The translations under genes were made by a program, and so were the position numbers. Source: Chlorogloeopsis fritschii (GTDB lineage: Bacteria; Cyanobacteriota; Cyanobacteriia; Cyanobacteriales; Nostocaceae). Taken from it: a DNA stretch of 64,000 bases. The stretch is from NCBI RefSeq assembly GCF_043099315.1, contig NZ_CP170746.1. The stretch is one strand, 5' to 3'. This document shows, piece by piece, positions 45,664 to 54,525 of the stretch (positions within the stretch are counted from its first letter, which is position 1; the number at the start of each line of letters is the position of its first letter). Below the pieces are notes generated by a model. That model was not told where the DNA came from and searched no databases. It saw only the letters and a list, made by a program, of their open reading frames with translations.

Positions 45664-46140
45664 GATTGAGACAAGAAATTGTGAGTTTTCTGGAACCAAG
45701 TCGCTTAAAAATAGTGGCTAGGGGCTAGAGGCTAGGGAAGTGGTTTTTCATCAATTCATCGTGTAATGAAATCACATGGGTGTCTAATTTTTTGAACCTT
45801 AAAAAATCTCTGATACCCCCTAATTCTCTGTTAGAAATCAAGGAACTAGGGGGTATCATAATTAGGAGGTATTTAGAGAAAAATATCATTCATTACTGAT
45901 ATCTTGCACGCCCATGCAACAGCCTGGCGGAGCCTCCAAACCCTGGTTACCAGGTTGAACCTGGTAACGAGAATTAGAGCCTCTGGCTCTTGTTGAGAAT
46001 GATGCAAGATGTTCAGATTACTAACCCTTTGGTTTAACCAGTTACTTATGGGAAGTAAATGCGCAGAACAGATTCCCAAAACTAAACTGGTTCACTGCTA
46101 ACTTTGAATCTAAAATCCCAATGGTGTGAGGAATCGGGAA
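45664..46140. other. Repeat-rich intergenic region
   Basis: Contains GGGGCTAGAGGCTAGGG-type repeats (about 45715-45738), an inverted pair GATACCCCCTA / TAGGGGGTATC (about 45810-45857), and the ~110-bp hairpin element at 45901-46010. No gene. Confidence 0.6.
45901..46010. repeat. MITE-like hairpin element with GTTACCAGG palindrome
   Basis: Outer inverted repeats ATCTTGCA (45901) and TGCAAGAT (46003), and an inner palindrome GTTACCAGGTTGAACCTGGT. A second copy of the inner part lies at about 27903. It carries no ORF, which suits a small non-autonomous mobile or structural element. Confidence 0.55.
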
Positions 46141-46632
46141 ATGAGGCGTCTTAAAAATTTAGTGTCAGTGCTTTTAGCTGGTTCAATTTTGAGTTTTACT
46201 CAATTTACCCTACCAGCCCATGCTCAAGCAGCCTACGGTAGCTATGTAGGTATAGGCCCAGCAGTCGGCTTTGCAGACGGTGCTAGAATCGGAGGAGTTG
46301 TTGCCTTTCGTTACAAACTTTTGGAGTCACCTATTTCTCTGCGCGGACAAGCTTTCCTTGCAGATAATGTAGCGCTTGTACCAACTGTTTCCTACGACTT
46401 CCCCTTGAATTGGCAAACTGATGGCTATTTGGGAGCCGGACTAATCTTTGCTGGTGGTGATACGCCGTCTCCTGTAGGTAATAAAATTAGTTTTGCCTTG
46501 CAACCAGGTATTGATTACGTTGTACCCAATAGCAACACTGTTCTTTTTGGCAACGCGATTATTGGCTTTGATGCTTTGCGTAACGGCGGTACAACATTCT
46601 CATTACAAGGTGGTGTAGGCTGGAGATTTTAA
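46141..46632 (+). CDS. Outer-membrane beta-barrel-like protein
   Basis: 163 residues with an export signal (VSVLLAGSILSFTQFTLPAHAQA). The mature part alternates beta-strand patterns and ends in Phe (GGVGWRF), the hallmark of outer-membrane barrel proteins. Too short for a porin; an eight-stranded barrel is plausible. ATG 46141 is chosen over GTG 46126 because GTGAGGAATCGG precedes it. Function unknown. Confidence 0.65.
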   Translation: MRRLKNLVSVLLAGSILSFTQFTLPAHAQAAYGSYVGIGPAVGFADGARIGGVVAFRYKLLESPISLRGQAFLADNVALVPTVSYDFPLNWQTDGYLGAGLIFAGGDTPSPVGNKISFALQPGIDYVVPNSNTVLFGNAIIGFDALRNGGTTFSLQGGVGWRF

Positions 46633-46652
46633 CTGCTAATAACTAAAAACAC

Positions 46653-46684
46653 AGATCCCGACTTTTGTAAGAAGTCGGGGATCT
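46653..46684. terminator. AGATCCCGACTT hairpin, copy 2
   Basis: AGATCCCGACTT and AAGTCGGGGATCT form a stem with a T-run following. It ends the outer-membrane gene and belongs to the three-copy dispersed family in this window. Confidence 0.75.
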
Positions 46685-46853
46685 TTACATTTATACTTAA
46701 TACTTGATGTAAATAAAAATGCGTTAATTTTATTTGAGATTCGGAGATTTGTAATTTGTTAATATAGAGCCATTGACCGTTAAATATAAAACTTTAATGT
46801 AGTAGCGTATTTTAAATTTTCCAATCAAAACATATAAATATAAAAGACAAGCC

Positions 46854-47099
46854 ATGGTACAGGAAATTAGATCTAATGAACCGCAATACATCTGTGTTGT
46901 AAAGATTGAACGCATTACAAACAATCAAGATGAAGAAATTATGGCATTTGGTGTATCTGAGGATGATGCAAAAAATCAAGCCCAACATTTATTAGCTAAA
47001 AATTATGGATGCAATGAATCGCAAATTCTGGAATTAATTCAAGAGGCGAGAATTGAACCAATAGGCCAGTGGTGTGCTCCTCAAGAACATCAAGACTAG
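46854..47099 (+). CDS. Small soluble protein of unknown function
   Basis: 81 residues (YICVVKIERITNNQDEEIMAFGVSEDDAKNQAQHLLAKNYGCNESQILELIQEARIEPIGQWC). The alternating strand/helix pattern suggests a small ferredoxin-like fold. A conserved-looking C-terminal PIGQWC. No family identified. Confidence 0.55.
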   Translation: MVQEIRSNEPQYICVVKIERITNNQDEEIMAFGVSEDDAKNQAQHLLAKNYGCNESQILELIQEARIEPIGQWCAPQEHQD

Positions 47100-47202
47100 G
47101 GCATTTTTACTCCAGAAATTTCTACTTATTTTACACTCCGAAAAGTTGTTCTTATTATGTGGATCTAAATACATATTGGCTTATTCTCATTGCTACTAAA
47201 TT

Positions 47203-47913
47203 GTGAAATCGCTCATGCGTCGAATGCTATTTTGGGTAGTTGCCCCTATGAGTGTCCTAACCGGATGCTCTGTTGAGCAGGTAGTTCAACCTGAATCTAT
47301 TAGTTCTGAAGCTCCTCAAGCCGACTCTGACTTAGTGACAAGGGGAAATACCCTCTCGCCATTGGAACAACAAGTGATTGTCGAAATGAATAAGGCGAGG
47401 ACAAATCCCGCAGGTTATGTGGTTGTACTAGAAAACTATAGAAAGCGCTTTGAAGGTAATCGAGTCAGAATTTCTCCAAATGTCTATTTACAAACTCAAG
47501 AAGGTGTCAAAGCTGTTGATGAAGCGATCGCTTTTCTTAAATCTGTTCATCCTGTATCAAGTTTAATTGCATCCAAAGGTATGTCTTTGGCAGCAAGAGA
47601 TCATGTCAATGATCAAGGAAAAAAAGGCATAACCGGGCATTATGGTAGTGACGGTAGCGATCCCTTTACTCGCATTAACCGTTACGGTAGTTGGCAAAAA
47701 ACTGCTGGTGAGAACATTAGCTATGGTTCACACACGGCACAGGATATCGTTATGCAGTTAATTATTGATGATGGCGTGAGCGATCGCGGTCATCGCAAAA
47801 ATATGTTTAATCCTGCTTTTAAGACTACAGGGGTTGCTTTTGGTATTCACAGCACCTATAGGCAGATGTGCGTTATTACTTATGCAGGGGGATATACAGA
47901 AAAATCGGCTTAA
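47203..47913 (+). CDS. CAP-domain lipoprotein
   Basis: 236 residues with a lipobox (VLTGCS) giving membrane attachment. The CAP (SCP/PR-1) domain spans about 55-230 with the conserved HxxE-like set: LAARDHVNDQ, GHYGSDG, AGENISYG and RGHRKNMFNP. Bacterial CAP proteins are surface or periplasmic and mostly of unknown activity. ATG 47215 is an alternative start. The alpha/beta hydrolase follows 44 bases later on the same strand. Confidence 0.85.
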   Translation: MKSLMRRMLFWVVAPMSVLTGCSVEQVVQPESISSEAPQADSDLVTRGNTLSPLEQQVIVEMNKARTNPAGYVVVLENYRKRFEGNRVRISPNVYLQTQEGVKAVDEAIAFLKSVHPVSSLIASKGMSLAARDHVNDQGKKGITGHYGSDGSDPFTRINRYGSWQKTAGENISYGSHTAQDIVMQLIIDDGVSDRGHRKNMFNPAFKTTGVAFGIHSTYRQMCVITYAGGYTEKSA

Positions 47914-47957
47914 TATTTTATGACAAAATTAGAAAATATAGAACAAATAAACTAAAT

Positions 47958-48827
47958 ATGAGTACGGAAAGATTAGATCGCAAAATTCATGCCACCTCAC
48001 CTGCTGTTAATCTCAATGTCCACATCCAAGGTACTGGCTTTCCCATTCTTTGCTTACATGGACATCCTGGTTCTGGTTCTAGTCTTTCTGTTTTTACCAA
48101 TCATCTTTCCAAGCGCTTTCAAACTATTGCCCCTGACTTACGTGGCTACGGCAAAAGTCACTTTGATGGCAATTTTGATATGACTGACCATTTGATAGAC
48201 TTGGAGGCGCTTCTAGACCGTTTGTCTGTTGATAAATGCTTGATATTGGGATGGTCGCTAGGTGGCATTTTAGCAATAGAATTGGCACTGCGACTACCAG
48301 AGCGCGTTAGCGGGCTAATTTTGGTAGCAACAGCTGCTAGACCGCGCGGTAATCATCCGGCTATTAGTTGGCAAGATAATATCTATACTGGAGTCGCCTC
48401 TGTTTTGAATTGGATCAAACCAAGTTGGGAGTGGAATATCGAGACTTTCGGCAAGCGATCGCTGTTTCGCTACCTGATCCAACAACATACTCCTACCACC
48501 TACAGCTACATAGCCAAAGATGCTGTGCCAGCTTATTTACAAACTTCATCGGCTGCAACTCGCGCTCTGTATACGGCAATTAAAGCAGGATACAATCGAG
48601 TCGCCGATCTCAATCAGATTCAGTGCCCCACTCTGGTACTTTTTGGCGATCGAGACTGCCATATTACAGCTGATTCCAGCTTAGAAACAGCTCTACACCT
48701 CAACAATTGCCATTGGCAATGTTATGCCAATACCGCCCATCTTTTCCCTTGGGAAATACCCACTCAAGTATTAAACGATATCGACCTTTGGCTGAGAGCG
48801 CATCCGCAAGTGATTAGTCATAGCTAA
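47958..48827 (+). CDS. Alpha/beta hydrolase
   Basis: 289 residues with the alpha/beta-hydrolase fold: HGHPGSGSS oxyanion loop, nucleophile elbow GWSLGG, acid LFGDRDCHI and His in NTAHLFPWE. Similar to bacterial esterases or haloperoxidase-like lipases; substrate unknown. The open frame extends upstream to 47868 but that part overlaps the CAP gene. ATG 47958 is the chosen start. Confidence 0.85.
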   Translation: MSTERLDRKIHATSPAVNLNVHIQGTGFPILCLHGHPGSGSSLSVFTNHLSKRFQTIAPDLRGYGKSHFDGNFDMTDHLIDLEALLDRLSVDKCLILGWSLGGILAIELALRLPERVSGLILVATAARPRGNHPAISWQDNIYTGVASVLNWIKPSWEWNIETFGKRSLFRYLIQQHTPTTYSYIAKDAVPAYLQTSSAATRALYTAIKAGYNRVADLNQIQCPTLVLFGDRDCHITADSSLETALHLNNCHWQCYANTAHLFPWEIPTQVLNDIDLWLRAHPQVISHS

Positions 48828-48893
48828 TAGCTAATAACTAAGAAAGTATAATTTTAGTTATTAGCTATTAAAACTTAGCAATTAGCCTGTGAC

Positions 48894-49196
48894 TTACATT
48901 TGACCGCTAAAGGCAGGCCTTACTTTACGGTCAACTCTTTCCCCCAAGTCTTCGGCAATAGTCAAATTATCCGGTTTACAGCGCTTGATGTTGACAATTA
49001 TTCCTTGCGCTCCTTCTTGTTCCAAATCTTCTACATAGCCTTTCATGGCAGCTTTTGCATCTGCAGAACTTAAAAATGGGCCAAAGTAGTAGGTGCAGCG
49101 GGGATTTTGTGTGACAACCTCTACCCACCAAGCCAAGCCGAAGCCTTGGAATGCGTTAATCAACAATTCCTTAAAGTCATCCAAAATATTTTTCAT
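48894..49196 (-). CDS. DUF1816 protein
   Basis: A 100-residue cyanobacterial protein (GLAWWVEVVTQNPRCTYYFGPFLSSADAKAAMKGYVEDLEQEGAQGI). The WWVEV...CTYYFGPF pattern is DUF1816, which resembles the small CpcD-like linker domain. It is often found beside phycobilisome or stress genes but has no settled function. It stands alone, convergent with the hydrolase. Confidence 0.8.
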   Translation of the reverse strand: MKNILDDFKELLINAFQGFGLAWWVEVVTQNPRCTYYFGPFLSSADAKAAMKGYVEDLEQEGAQGIIVNIKRCKPDNLTIAEDLGERVDRKVRPAFSGQM

Positions 49197-49298
49197 GGTT
49201 TTCGCTGATTTATAGGGTTTTAAAGGTTTGCTGCTAATTTTCTTTTACATTTCTTTATACTCTGTTACTCTTCTTTTTTCCAGGGAGTTCTCTGTAGT

Positions 49299-50318
49299 TT
49301 ATCGAAATGCAGTGTATTTATCCATCCTTTTGCGATAAATTTCATACAACGCCATGCCTGCTGCGACTGATGCATTCAGGCTAGGTGTTTTGCCCTGTAA
49401 GGGAATTGATACCAAAACATCGCAGTAGCGTTGTGTTAACATACTCAGACCTTCACCTTCTGAGCCAACTACCAAAACGATAGCACCACTAAAATCAACT
49501 GTATGTATTGGTTCGCTCACATTAGCAGCGGTACCGTAGATCCAAAAGCCTGCGGCTTTCAATTCTTCTAGAGCGCGGTGCAGATTCACTACTCTAGCAA
49601 CAGGAAAGTTTTCTAACGCACCAGCTGCTACTTTCATGACTGTAGAAGTGATCCCCGTTGCTCGGCGTTGCGGGATCACTAATCCTTGAGCGCCGATCGC
49701 TTCGGCTGTGCGAATAATTGCCCCCAAATTATGGGGATCTGTGATTCCATCAGCAGCCACAATGACTGGATCGGTTACGGCTTTTGCCTGTTCAATCAAT
49801 TCGTGTAAATCAATGTAGTCATAGGGAGCAATTTGTGCTGCTACACCTTGGTGATTGGCTTGCTCGGTAATTTGATCGAGGCGCTTGGGATCAACTTCGT
49901 CCACAATCGCGCCATTTTCCTTCGCTTGTAAAATCAGGGAGTGAAAACGGGAGTCATAGCGCAGGCGGGGAGTAATCCAAATCCGGTTGAGGCGGCGCTG
50001 ACTTTCCAAGGCACTCAACACTGGATGGCGTCCGTAAATGAGATCGCTATCTTGTGTTTGCCTTCTAGTTGGTTCTCTATCTTGTGTTTGCCTTCTGGTT
50101 AGTTCTCTATCTTGTGTTTGCCTTTTGGTTGGTTCGCTATCTAGAGCTTGCTTTTTAATTGGCTCTTTAGCTGGTGTTTGCTTTTTAATCGGCTCTTCAT
50201 GGTTACCTTTAAAGGTGCGAAGAGTTTTAGAAACGACTCGTTTGCCCTTTAATTTCAAGGTTTGCCCACGATTCGTTTCACCAGAAGTCTTAATTATTTT
50301 TTTTGTTTTATGCGCCAT
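49299..50318 (-). CDS. rlmB: 23S rRNA (guanosine-2251-2'-O)-methyltransferase, RlmB
   Basis: Methylates G2251 in the ribosomal P-site region using SAM. The C-terminal ~250 residues have the SPOUT features: DLIYGRHPVLSALES substrate-binding start, GITDPHNLGAIIRTAEAIGAQGLVIP and the knot IVLVVGSEGEGLS...PLQGKTPSLNASVAAGM. The first ~90 residues are unusual: basic, with five tandem 10-residue repeats (about 42-91; EPIKKQTPAK, EPTRRQTQDS and variants) from a 30-bp DNA repeat. This may bind RNA or be a neutral expansion. The mini-RNase III gene lies 80 bases upstream on the same strand, both acting on rRNA. Confidence 0.93.
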   Translation of the reverse strand: MAHKTKKIIKTSGETNRGQTLKLKGKRVVSKTLRTFKGNHEEPIKKQTPAKEPIKKQALDSEPTKRQTQDRELTRRQTQDREPTRRQTQDSDLIYGRHPVLSALESQRRLNRIWITPRLRYDSRFHSLILQAKENGAIVDEVDPKRLDQITEQANHQGVAAQIAPYDYIDLHELIEQAKAVTDPVIVAADGITDPHNLGAIIRTAEAIGAQGLVIPQRRATGITSTVMKVAAGALENFPVARVVNLHRALEELKAAGFWIYGTAANVSEPIHTVDFSGAIVLVVGSEGEGLSMLTQRYCDVLVSIPLQGKTPSLNASVAAGMALYEIYRKRMDKYTAFR

Positions 50319-50398
50319 AAAAGTCTTGTGTTAAGCGTATGGGTGGGCATCCCTAACTCATCATCTCAATTTACCGAACTAAAATAAGGTATTTGTAA

Positions 50399-50878
50399 CT
50401 ACTTTTCTAAATGTAGTTTTTGTAATAGTTCAGTTAAACGTTGACAATCAGTGAGATATAGGTAGCCAATTAAAGTTTCTAAACTTGTTGCTTGTTGATA
50501 AGTTTCGGGATCAACTCGTTTTGGGCGTCCTGTGGCGGCATTTCGACCCCGTCGGACAATTTCTAATTCATTTTGTTGTAAATGCGGGATGAGCGATCGC
50601 AAATGTAGCGCCTGCTTTTCCGCTCTGACTTGTGCCACTACCAACCGATGATAAGCTTCGCTTTTTTGAGGTGGCAGCAAATAGTACATTCTAACATAGA
50701 ATTCATAAATAGCATCTCCCAAATATGCCAAAGCTGCAGGAGAAAGCTGTTGCAGTTGTGCCTGGGGAATTTGTTGAGATATATGCTCTGTATTTGCCTT
50801 CAGTAATTGGCACCAAGATGAATCTGGTTTGGAAGGCTCATCTGGTTCGTATAATAACTTTTCCTCCTTTGCTTTCAC
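50399..50878 (-). CDS. mrnC: Mini-ribonuclease III
   Basis: A 159-residue RNase III catalytic domain without a dsRNA-binding domain, which in bacteria matures 23S rRNA. It has the acidic site LAYLGDAIYEFYVR and RRGRNAATGRPKRVDPETYQQATSLETLIGYLYL. Adjacent to rlmB, suggesting a shared rRNA-processing unit. The start is a GTG at 50878; an AAGGAGG stretch lies just inside the frame, so the true start could be slightly downstream. Confidence 0.9.
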   Translation of the reverse strand: MKAKEEKLLYEPDEPSKPDSSWCQLLKANTEHISQQIPQAQLQQLSPAALAYLGDAIYEFYVRMYYLLPPQKSEAYHRLVVAQVRAEKQALHLRSLIPHLQQNELEIVRRGRNAATGRPKRVDPETYQQATSLETLIGYLYLTDCQRLTELLQKLHLEK

Positions 50879-51302
50879 AAGTTAATCATTCCTGGCAGTC
50901 TATAATTTGGAAGGCTTTATTTGCGGATTTGCTTTTGAGTGCAAACTGTAGCGCAGGTCTATCAAGCATGATCCAGGCTACAAAATGAACTTACTAATTT
51001 TAGCGTTTTCATCAAGAATTGGCATTTTGTCAACTGCGGGTTTCAAGAACATTTGGCAAGGAAATAGAAATTTCTGGACGCTGCTGCCTTGTGTTTTCCT
51101 ACAAGAGCAGTTTTCCTTAGCATAGGACGAACTCTGGAGGTGTGAAACAGAGAGTTTTGATTTTTTATACTTTTTTTGGGATTGTTCTCCACAACTTTTT
51201 TTGAACTCTAAAGGCGATCCTCAATTCCCGCGGATAAAAATTAAGCTATCCGATATTTACATCTGGATAGCTAATTTCAACTCATCGGTCAAGCAATCAA
51301 GA

Positions 51303-51698
51303 CTACTTGATGTTTTCTAGAGCCGCTTCAACTGATGGTTGCAGCGCGAGAAACTTCTCTAAGCGAACAAGCTTGACAGTTTGAGTGACACGGGCATTAG
51401 TGACAATTTGCAAAGTACCGTTGGAGTTCTGTGCTTGCTTGGCTAGCTGCACCAGAGCTCCCAAGCCGGAACTATCAACAAAGTCGATTTGCGAGAGATC
51501 CAGAATAATATGCTTTGGCCCCTCGTCAACCTTACTTCCGAGTACTTTGCGAAATGTCGGCTCGGAAAAAGCGTCTAACAAACCTGTGAGGCGGAATAGC
51601 TGACAGTTATCCCGGACTTCACGAGTACCTCTCAGGCTCACGGTTAGATTTAGTGGTTCAGCAATAATTCCCTCCTCATAGTTAAGGTGAACGCTCAA
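51303..51698 (-). CDS. STAS-domain anti-sigma factor antagonist
   Basis: 131 residues; the STAS core has the phosphorylatable Ser motif IDFVDSSGLGALVQL. Such proteins bind anti-sigma kinases (RsbW-like) and release sigma factors. The only canonical start is TTG 51698. GAGGAGG lies just downstream, ahead of an in-frame ATT at 51665 where homologous proteins would begin, so a rare ATT start is possible. Confidence 0.88.
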   Translation of the reverse strand: MSVHLNYEEGIIAEPLNLTVSLRGTREVRDNCQLFRLTGLLDAFSEPTFRKVLGSKVDEGPKHIILDLSQIDFVDSSGLGALVQLAKQAQNSNGTLQIVTNARVTQTVKLVRLEKFLALQPSVEAALENIK

Positions 51699-51777
51699 GT
51701 ATAGATGTTTTTTGTGGAAGTTGTCTAGATTGGGTACAGGGGATGGGGGATTGGGGATCGGGTATTAAGCTTTCTTT

Positions 51778-51818
51778 ATTCCTAGTCCCTAGTCCCTAGT
51801 CCCTAGTCCCTAGTCCTT
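51778..51818. repeat. CTAGTCC heptamer tandem repeat
   Basis: Five head-to-tail copies of CTAGTCC between the STAS gene and carA, matching the heptamer repeats elsewhere in the window. Confidence 0.8.
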
Positions 51819-51827
51819 TCTCCATTT

Positions 51828-52994
51828 TTACTTTACTTCAGCCGCTTGTGATTGACGTGCCGATCGCATTGCTTGGACAAACTCTTCAAACAAATAATCG
51901 GCATCGTGGGGGCCGGGAGATGCTTCTGGGTGGTACTGTACTGAGAATACAGGTAAGTTCTTGTGGCGTACACCGGCAACCGTGCGATCGTTCAAGTTCA
52001 GGTGGCTAATTTCCACAACTTGTTTGGGCAAAGAATCTGGATCAATTGCAAAACTGTGGTTTTGGCTGGTAATTTCCACTCTGCGCTGTAATCCGGCAGG
52101 CTGATTCAAGCCACGGTGTCCAAATTTAAGTTTAAACGTTTCTGCTCCCAGAGCGTGACCTAAAATCTGATGTCCCATACAAATACCAAACATCGGTTTT
52201 TGAGCCGACAGTAGAGCTTTGGTAGTTTCGATTCCTTCGGTCACAGCTGCTGGATCGCCGGGGCCATTAGAAAGAAAGATACCATCTGGATTATATTTGA
52301 GAATTTCCTCTGCTGGTGTATCGGCAGGAACAACTATCACCCGGCAGTTGTAACTTGCCAAGCGACGTAATATATTGCGCTTGATACCAAAGTCTAGAGC
52401 TACAACAGTTAATGTTTCCCCTGGATTAGCTGTGGCATCAGGGTTAAATTCCCAAACAGAGTCAGTAGGCTCTGACCATTCATAAACCTTTTGTGTAGTC
52501 ACTTCACGGACAAGATTTAATCCACTCATGCTTGGAGCTGCTAGTACCCTTTCTAACAGTTCGGCTTCATCCATAATCTCTGTGGAAATTCCACCATTCA
52601 TAGCACCAAAGTTGCGAATTTTACGCGTAATACCACGGGTATCAATGCCATAAATGCCGGGAATTTGGTGTTGTTTGAGGTAGTCAGGCAAAGATTGTGT
52701 AGAGCGCCAGTTACTTGGACGGATGCATATATTGCGGGCGATCGCTCCTCGTACTTGGGGTTGTTGTGATTCTTCATCCTCTTGATTAACGCCTGTGTTC
52801 CCCAATTCAGGATAAGTAAAAACCACTATTTGACCACAGTAACTAGGATCGGTCAACACTTCTTGATATCCGGTCATACCAGTGTTAAATACTACTTCTC
52901 CAATCACGGTGCCCGTAGCACCAAAAGACCAACCGCGATAACTGGTTCCATCAGCAAGGACAAATAGAGCAGGTGTTGCATCAAGCAGGGGCAT
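51828..52994 (-). CDS. carA: Carbamoyl-phosphate synthase small subunit
   Basis: The glutaminase subunit supplying ammonia to CarB for arginine and pyrimidine synthesis. Of 388 residues, the N-terminal CarA-specific domain (about 1-185) has FNTGMTGYQEVLTDPSYCGQIVVFTYPELGNTG. The amidotransferase has the nucleophile Cys in MFGICMGHQ and HPEASPGP. Length and motifs are normal. It is not adjacent to carB here. Confidence 0.95.
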   Translation of the reverse strand: MPLLDATPALFVLADGTSYRGWSFGATGTVIGEVVFNTGMTGYQEVLTDPSYCGQIVVFTYPELGNTGVNQEDEESQQPQVRGAIARNICIRPSNWRSTQSLPDYLKQHQIPGIYGIDTRGITRKIRNFGAMNGGISTEIMDEAELLERVLAAPSMSGLNLVREVTTQKVYEWSEPTDSVWEFNPDATANPGETLTVVALDFGIKRNILRRLASYNCRVIVVPADTPAEEILKYNPDGIFLSNGPGDPAAVTEGIETTKALLSAQKPMFGICMGHQILGHALGAETFKLKFGHRGLNQPAGLQRRVEITSQNHSFAIDPDSLPKQVVEISHLNLNDRTVAGVRHKNLPVFSVQYHPEASPGPHDADYLFEEFVQAMRSARQSQAAEVK

Positions 52995-53442
52995 AAGCAG
53001 TTCTTATTGTAAAGACAAGCAGCAATTCGTCAATTTTATTTTGTCAACGGACTTCAGAATAGGTAAAGCAAAACTTAAGGAATTATAATTCAGAGTTTGA
53101 AATACTGAATTTTGTCATAGTTATGCCGCGTCAATCTTAACCTAATTAAACTCAAAATTTTCATGGGTGTCCCCATGGTATATTAAGAATGCGTCAGAGA
53201 CTGAAAACCCGCTTAAAGTTAAGCTTAAGATATATGAATGGCTAGAAAGTAAGAATGGTAAGAGTGTAGGGAAGTCTTCTGCTTGAAATGCTTAGAAATT
53301 TAAATACCGTAAAGTTGAGCATATAATACTGCTCAACCTTTGTTAGCGGACAAGGCAACCGAAGCTGTCTTTTCGACCTCTAATCCTACACCGCAGGGTA
53401 AACCCCTGGTTAAGCCCAGTGGGCAATGCATCACAAATTATT
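52995..53442. other. Divergent intergenic region
   Basis: About 450 bases between carA and the protease-like lipoprotein gene. It holds a small hairpin (CATGGGTGTCCCCATG at 53162) and no gene that I can support. Confidence 0.4.
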
Positions 53443-54525
53443 ATGCTTCAGTCTTCTTTATCCCAAGCTGCGCTAATTTTTCTCTCTACTACAATGGTTG
53501 TTTTAGCTGTTGCCTGTCGCGAAGACAAACAAACTGTTGTAACGGCTTACAAGCAAGAGTCTAAACCGACGGCATCCAGTAGAGTTGAGCCTAACACCAC
53601 AACATCGGCACCAACTGCAAGCCCAGAACCAATCAAAACATCTGCTGAAATGGCAGCCAGCATATTTGAATTGGGGCTAGACAAAGCTGCCAGTGCCCAC
53701 AGTATTAGCCAATCTGCTCAATCAATAGAGGATTGGAATTTAGTAGCCAGTCAATATCAGGATGCGATCGCGCTCATGAAGCAAGTTGAGCGTGATAGTC
53801 CCTACTTCGCTAAGGCTCAAAGCAAAATTCTGGAATACCAACGCTTGTTCAGATCCGCTCAACAGCAAGCCTTTCCTGTTGCTTCACCAGCACCTAAAGT
53901 CAAACCACAAAAGTTAGTAGCTGCTGCTCCGAAAACATCTTTCACACCTAATATTCCCCAACTACCTCCACCAGGAGAAGAAGAACCACAGCCCTTTTCA
54001 ACTTCTTTAGATACTTATACAAATAATCAACAACAAATATTTGTTACTCCTCATACTAAACGTAGTGAACCAGTAGTATTTGTTGCCCCAATCAAACGCC
54101 GAGTTGGAGGCACGCCAATTATTGAAGTTACCTTTAATGGCAATCAACAATTTGAGATGATTGTAGATACAGGTGCAAGTGGTACTGTCATCACCCAACC
54201 TATGGCTGCTGCCTTAGGAGTTGTGCCTGTGGGGCGAGCAAAGGCAAACACTGCCAGCGCCAAAGCTGTAGAATTTACAGTTGGCTACGTGGATTCAATC
54301 GAAGCAGGCGGGATAACAGTCAGAAAAGTTGGAGTAGCGATCGCTGGTTCCGAACTAGAAACTGGATTGCTAGGACACGACTTTTTTGGCGATTATGAAA
54401 TCACAATTAAGCGTGATGTTGTAGAATTTCGTCCCCCATCCCACTCGCAGCAACTCAATCCTGCAGAAACCGAACTAACTGCTCCAACTTCACCCAAGCC
54501 GCGCCGCTTTGAAGAATATCCTTAG
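53443..54525 (+). CDS. Retropepsin-like aspartic protease lipoprotein
   Basis: 360 residues with a lipobox (LAVAC near residue 24), so likely membrane anchored. A Pro/Ser/Thr-rich region follows (about 30-60), then a helical repeat-like segment, another low-complexity stretch (about 145-200), and a C-terminal aspartic protease half-domain (about 220-335) with the active-site IVDTGASGTVIT and the flap/hydrophobic LLGHDFFGDYEI. One Asp per chain means it must dimerise. ATG 53443 is chosen over GTG 53419 because the lipobox then sits correctly. Its last 71 bases overlap the end of trpD on the other strand. Confidence 0.82.
   Translation: MLQSSLSQAALIFLSTTMVVLAVACREDKQTVVTAYKQESKPTASSRVEPNTTTSAPTASPEPIKTSAEMAASIFELGLDKAASAHSISQSAQSIEDWNLVASQYQDAIALMKQVERDSPYFAKAQSKILEYQRLFRSAQQQAFPVASPAPKVKPQKLVAAAPKTSFTPNIPQLPPPGEEEPQPFSTSLDTYTNNQQQIFVTPHTKRSEPVVFVAPIKRRVGGTPIIEVTFNGNQQFEMIVDTGASGTVITQPMAAALGVVPVGRAKANTASAKAVEFTVGYVDSIEAGGITVRKVGVAIAGSELETGLLGHDFFGDYEITIKRDVVEFRPPSHSQQLNPAETELTAPTSPKPRRFEEYP

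Noticed and set aside
50038..50334. 98-codon hydrophobic plus-strand frame (CVCLLVGSLS repeats)
   Set aside because: Antisense of the 30-bp repeats in rlmB; no ribosome site and repetitive only because of the opposite gene.
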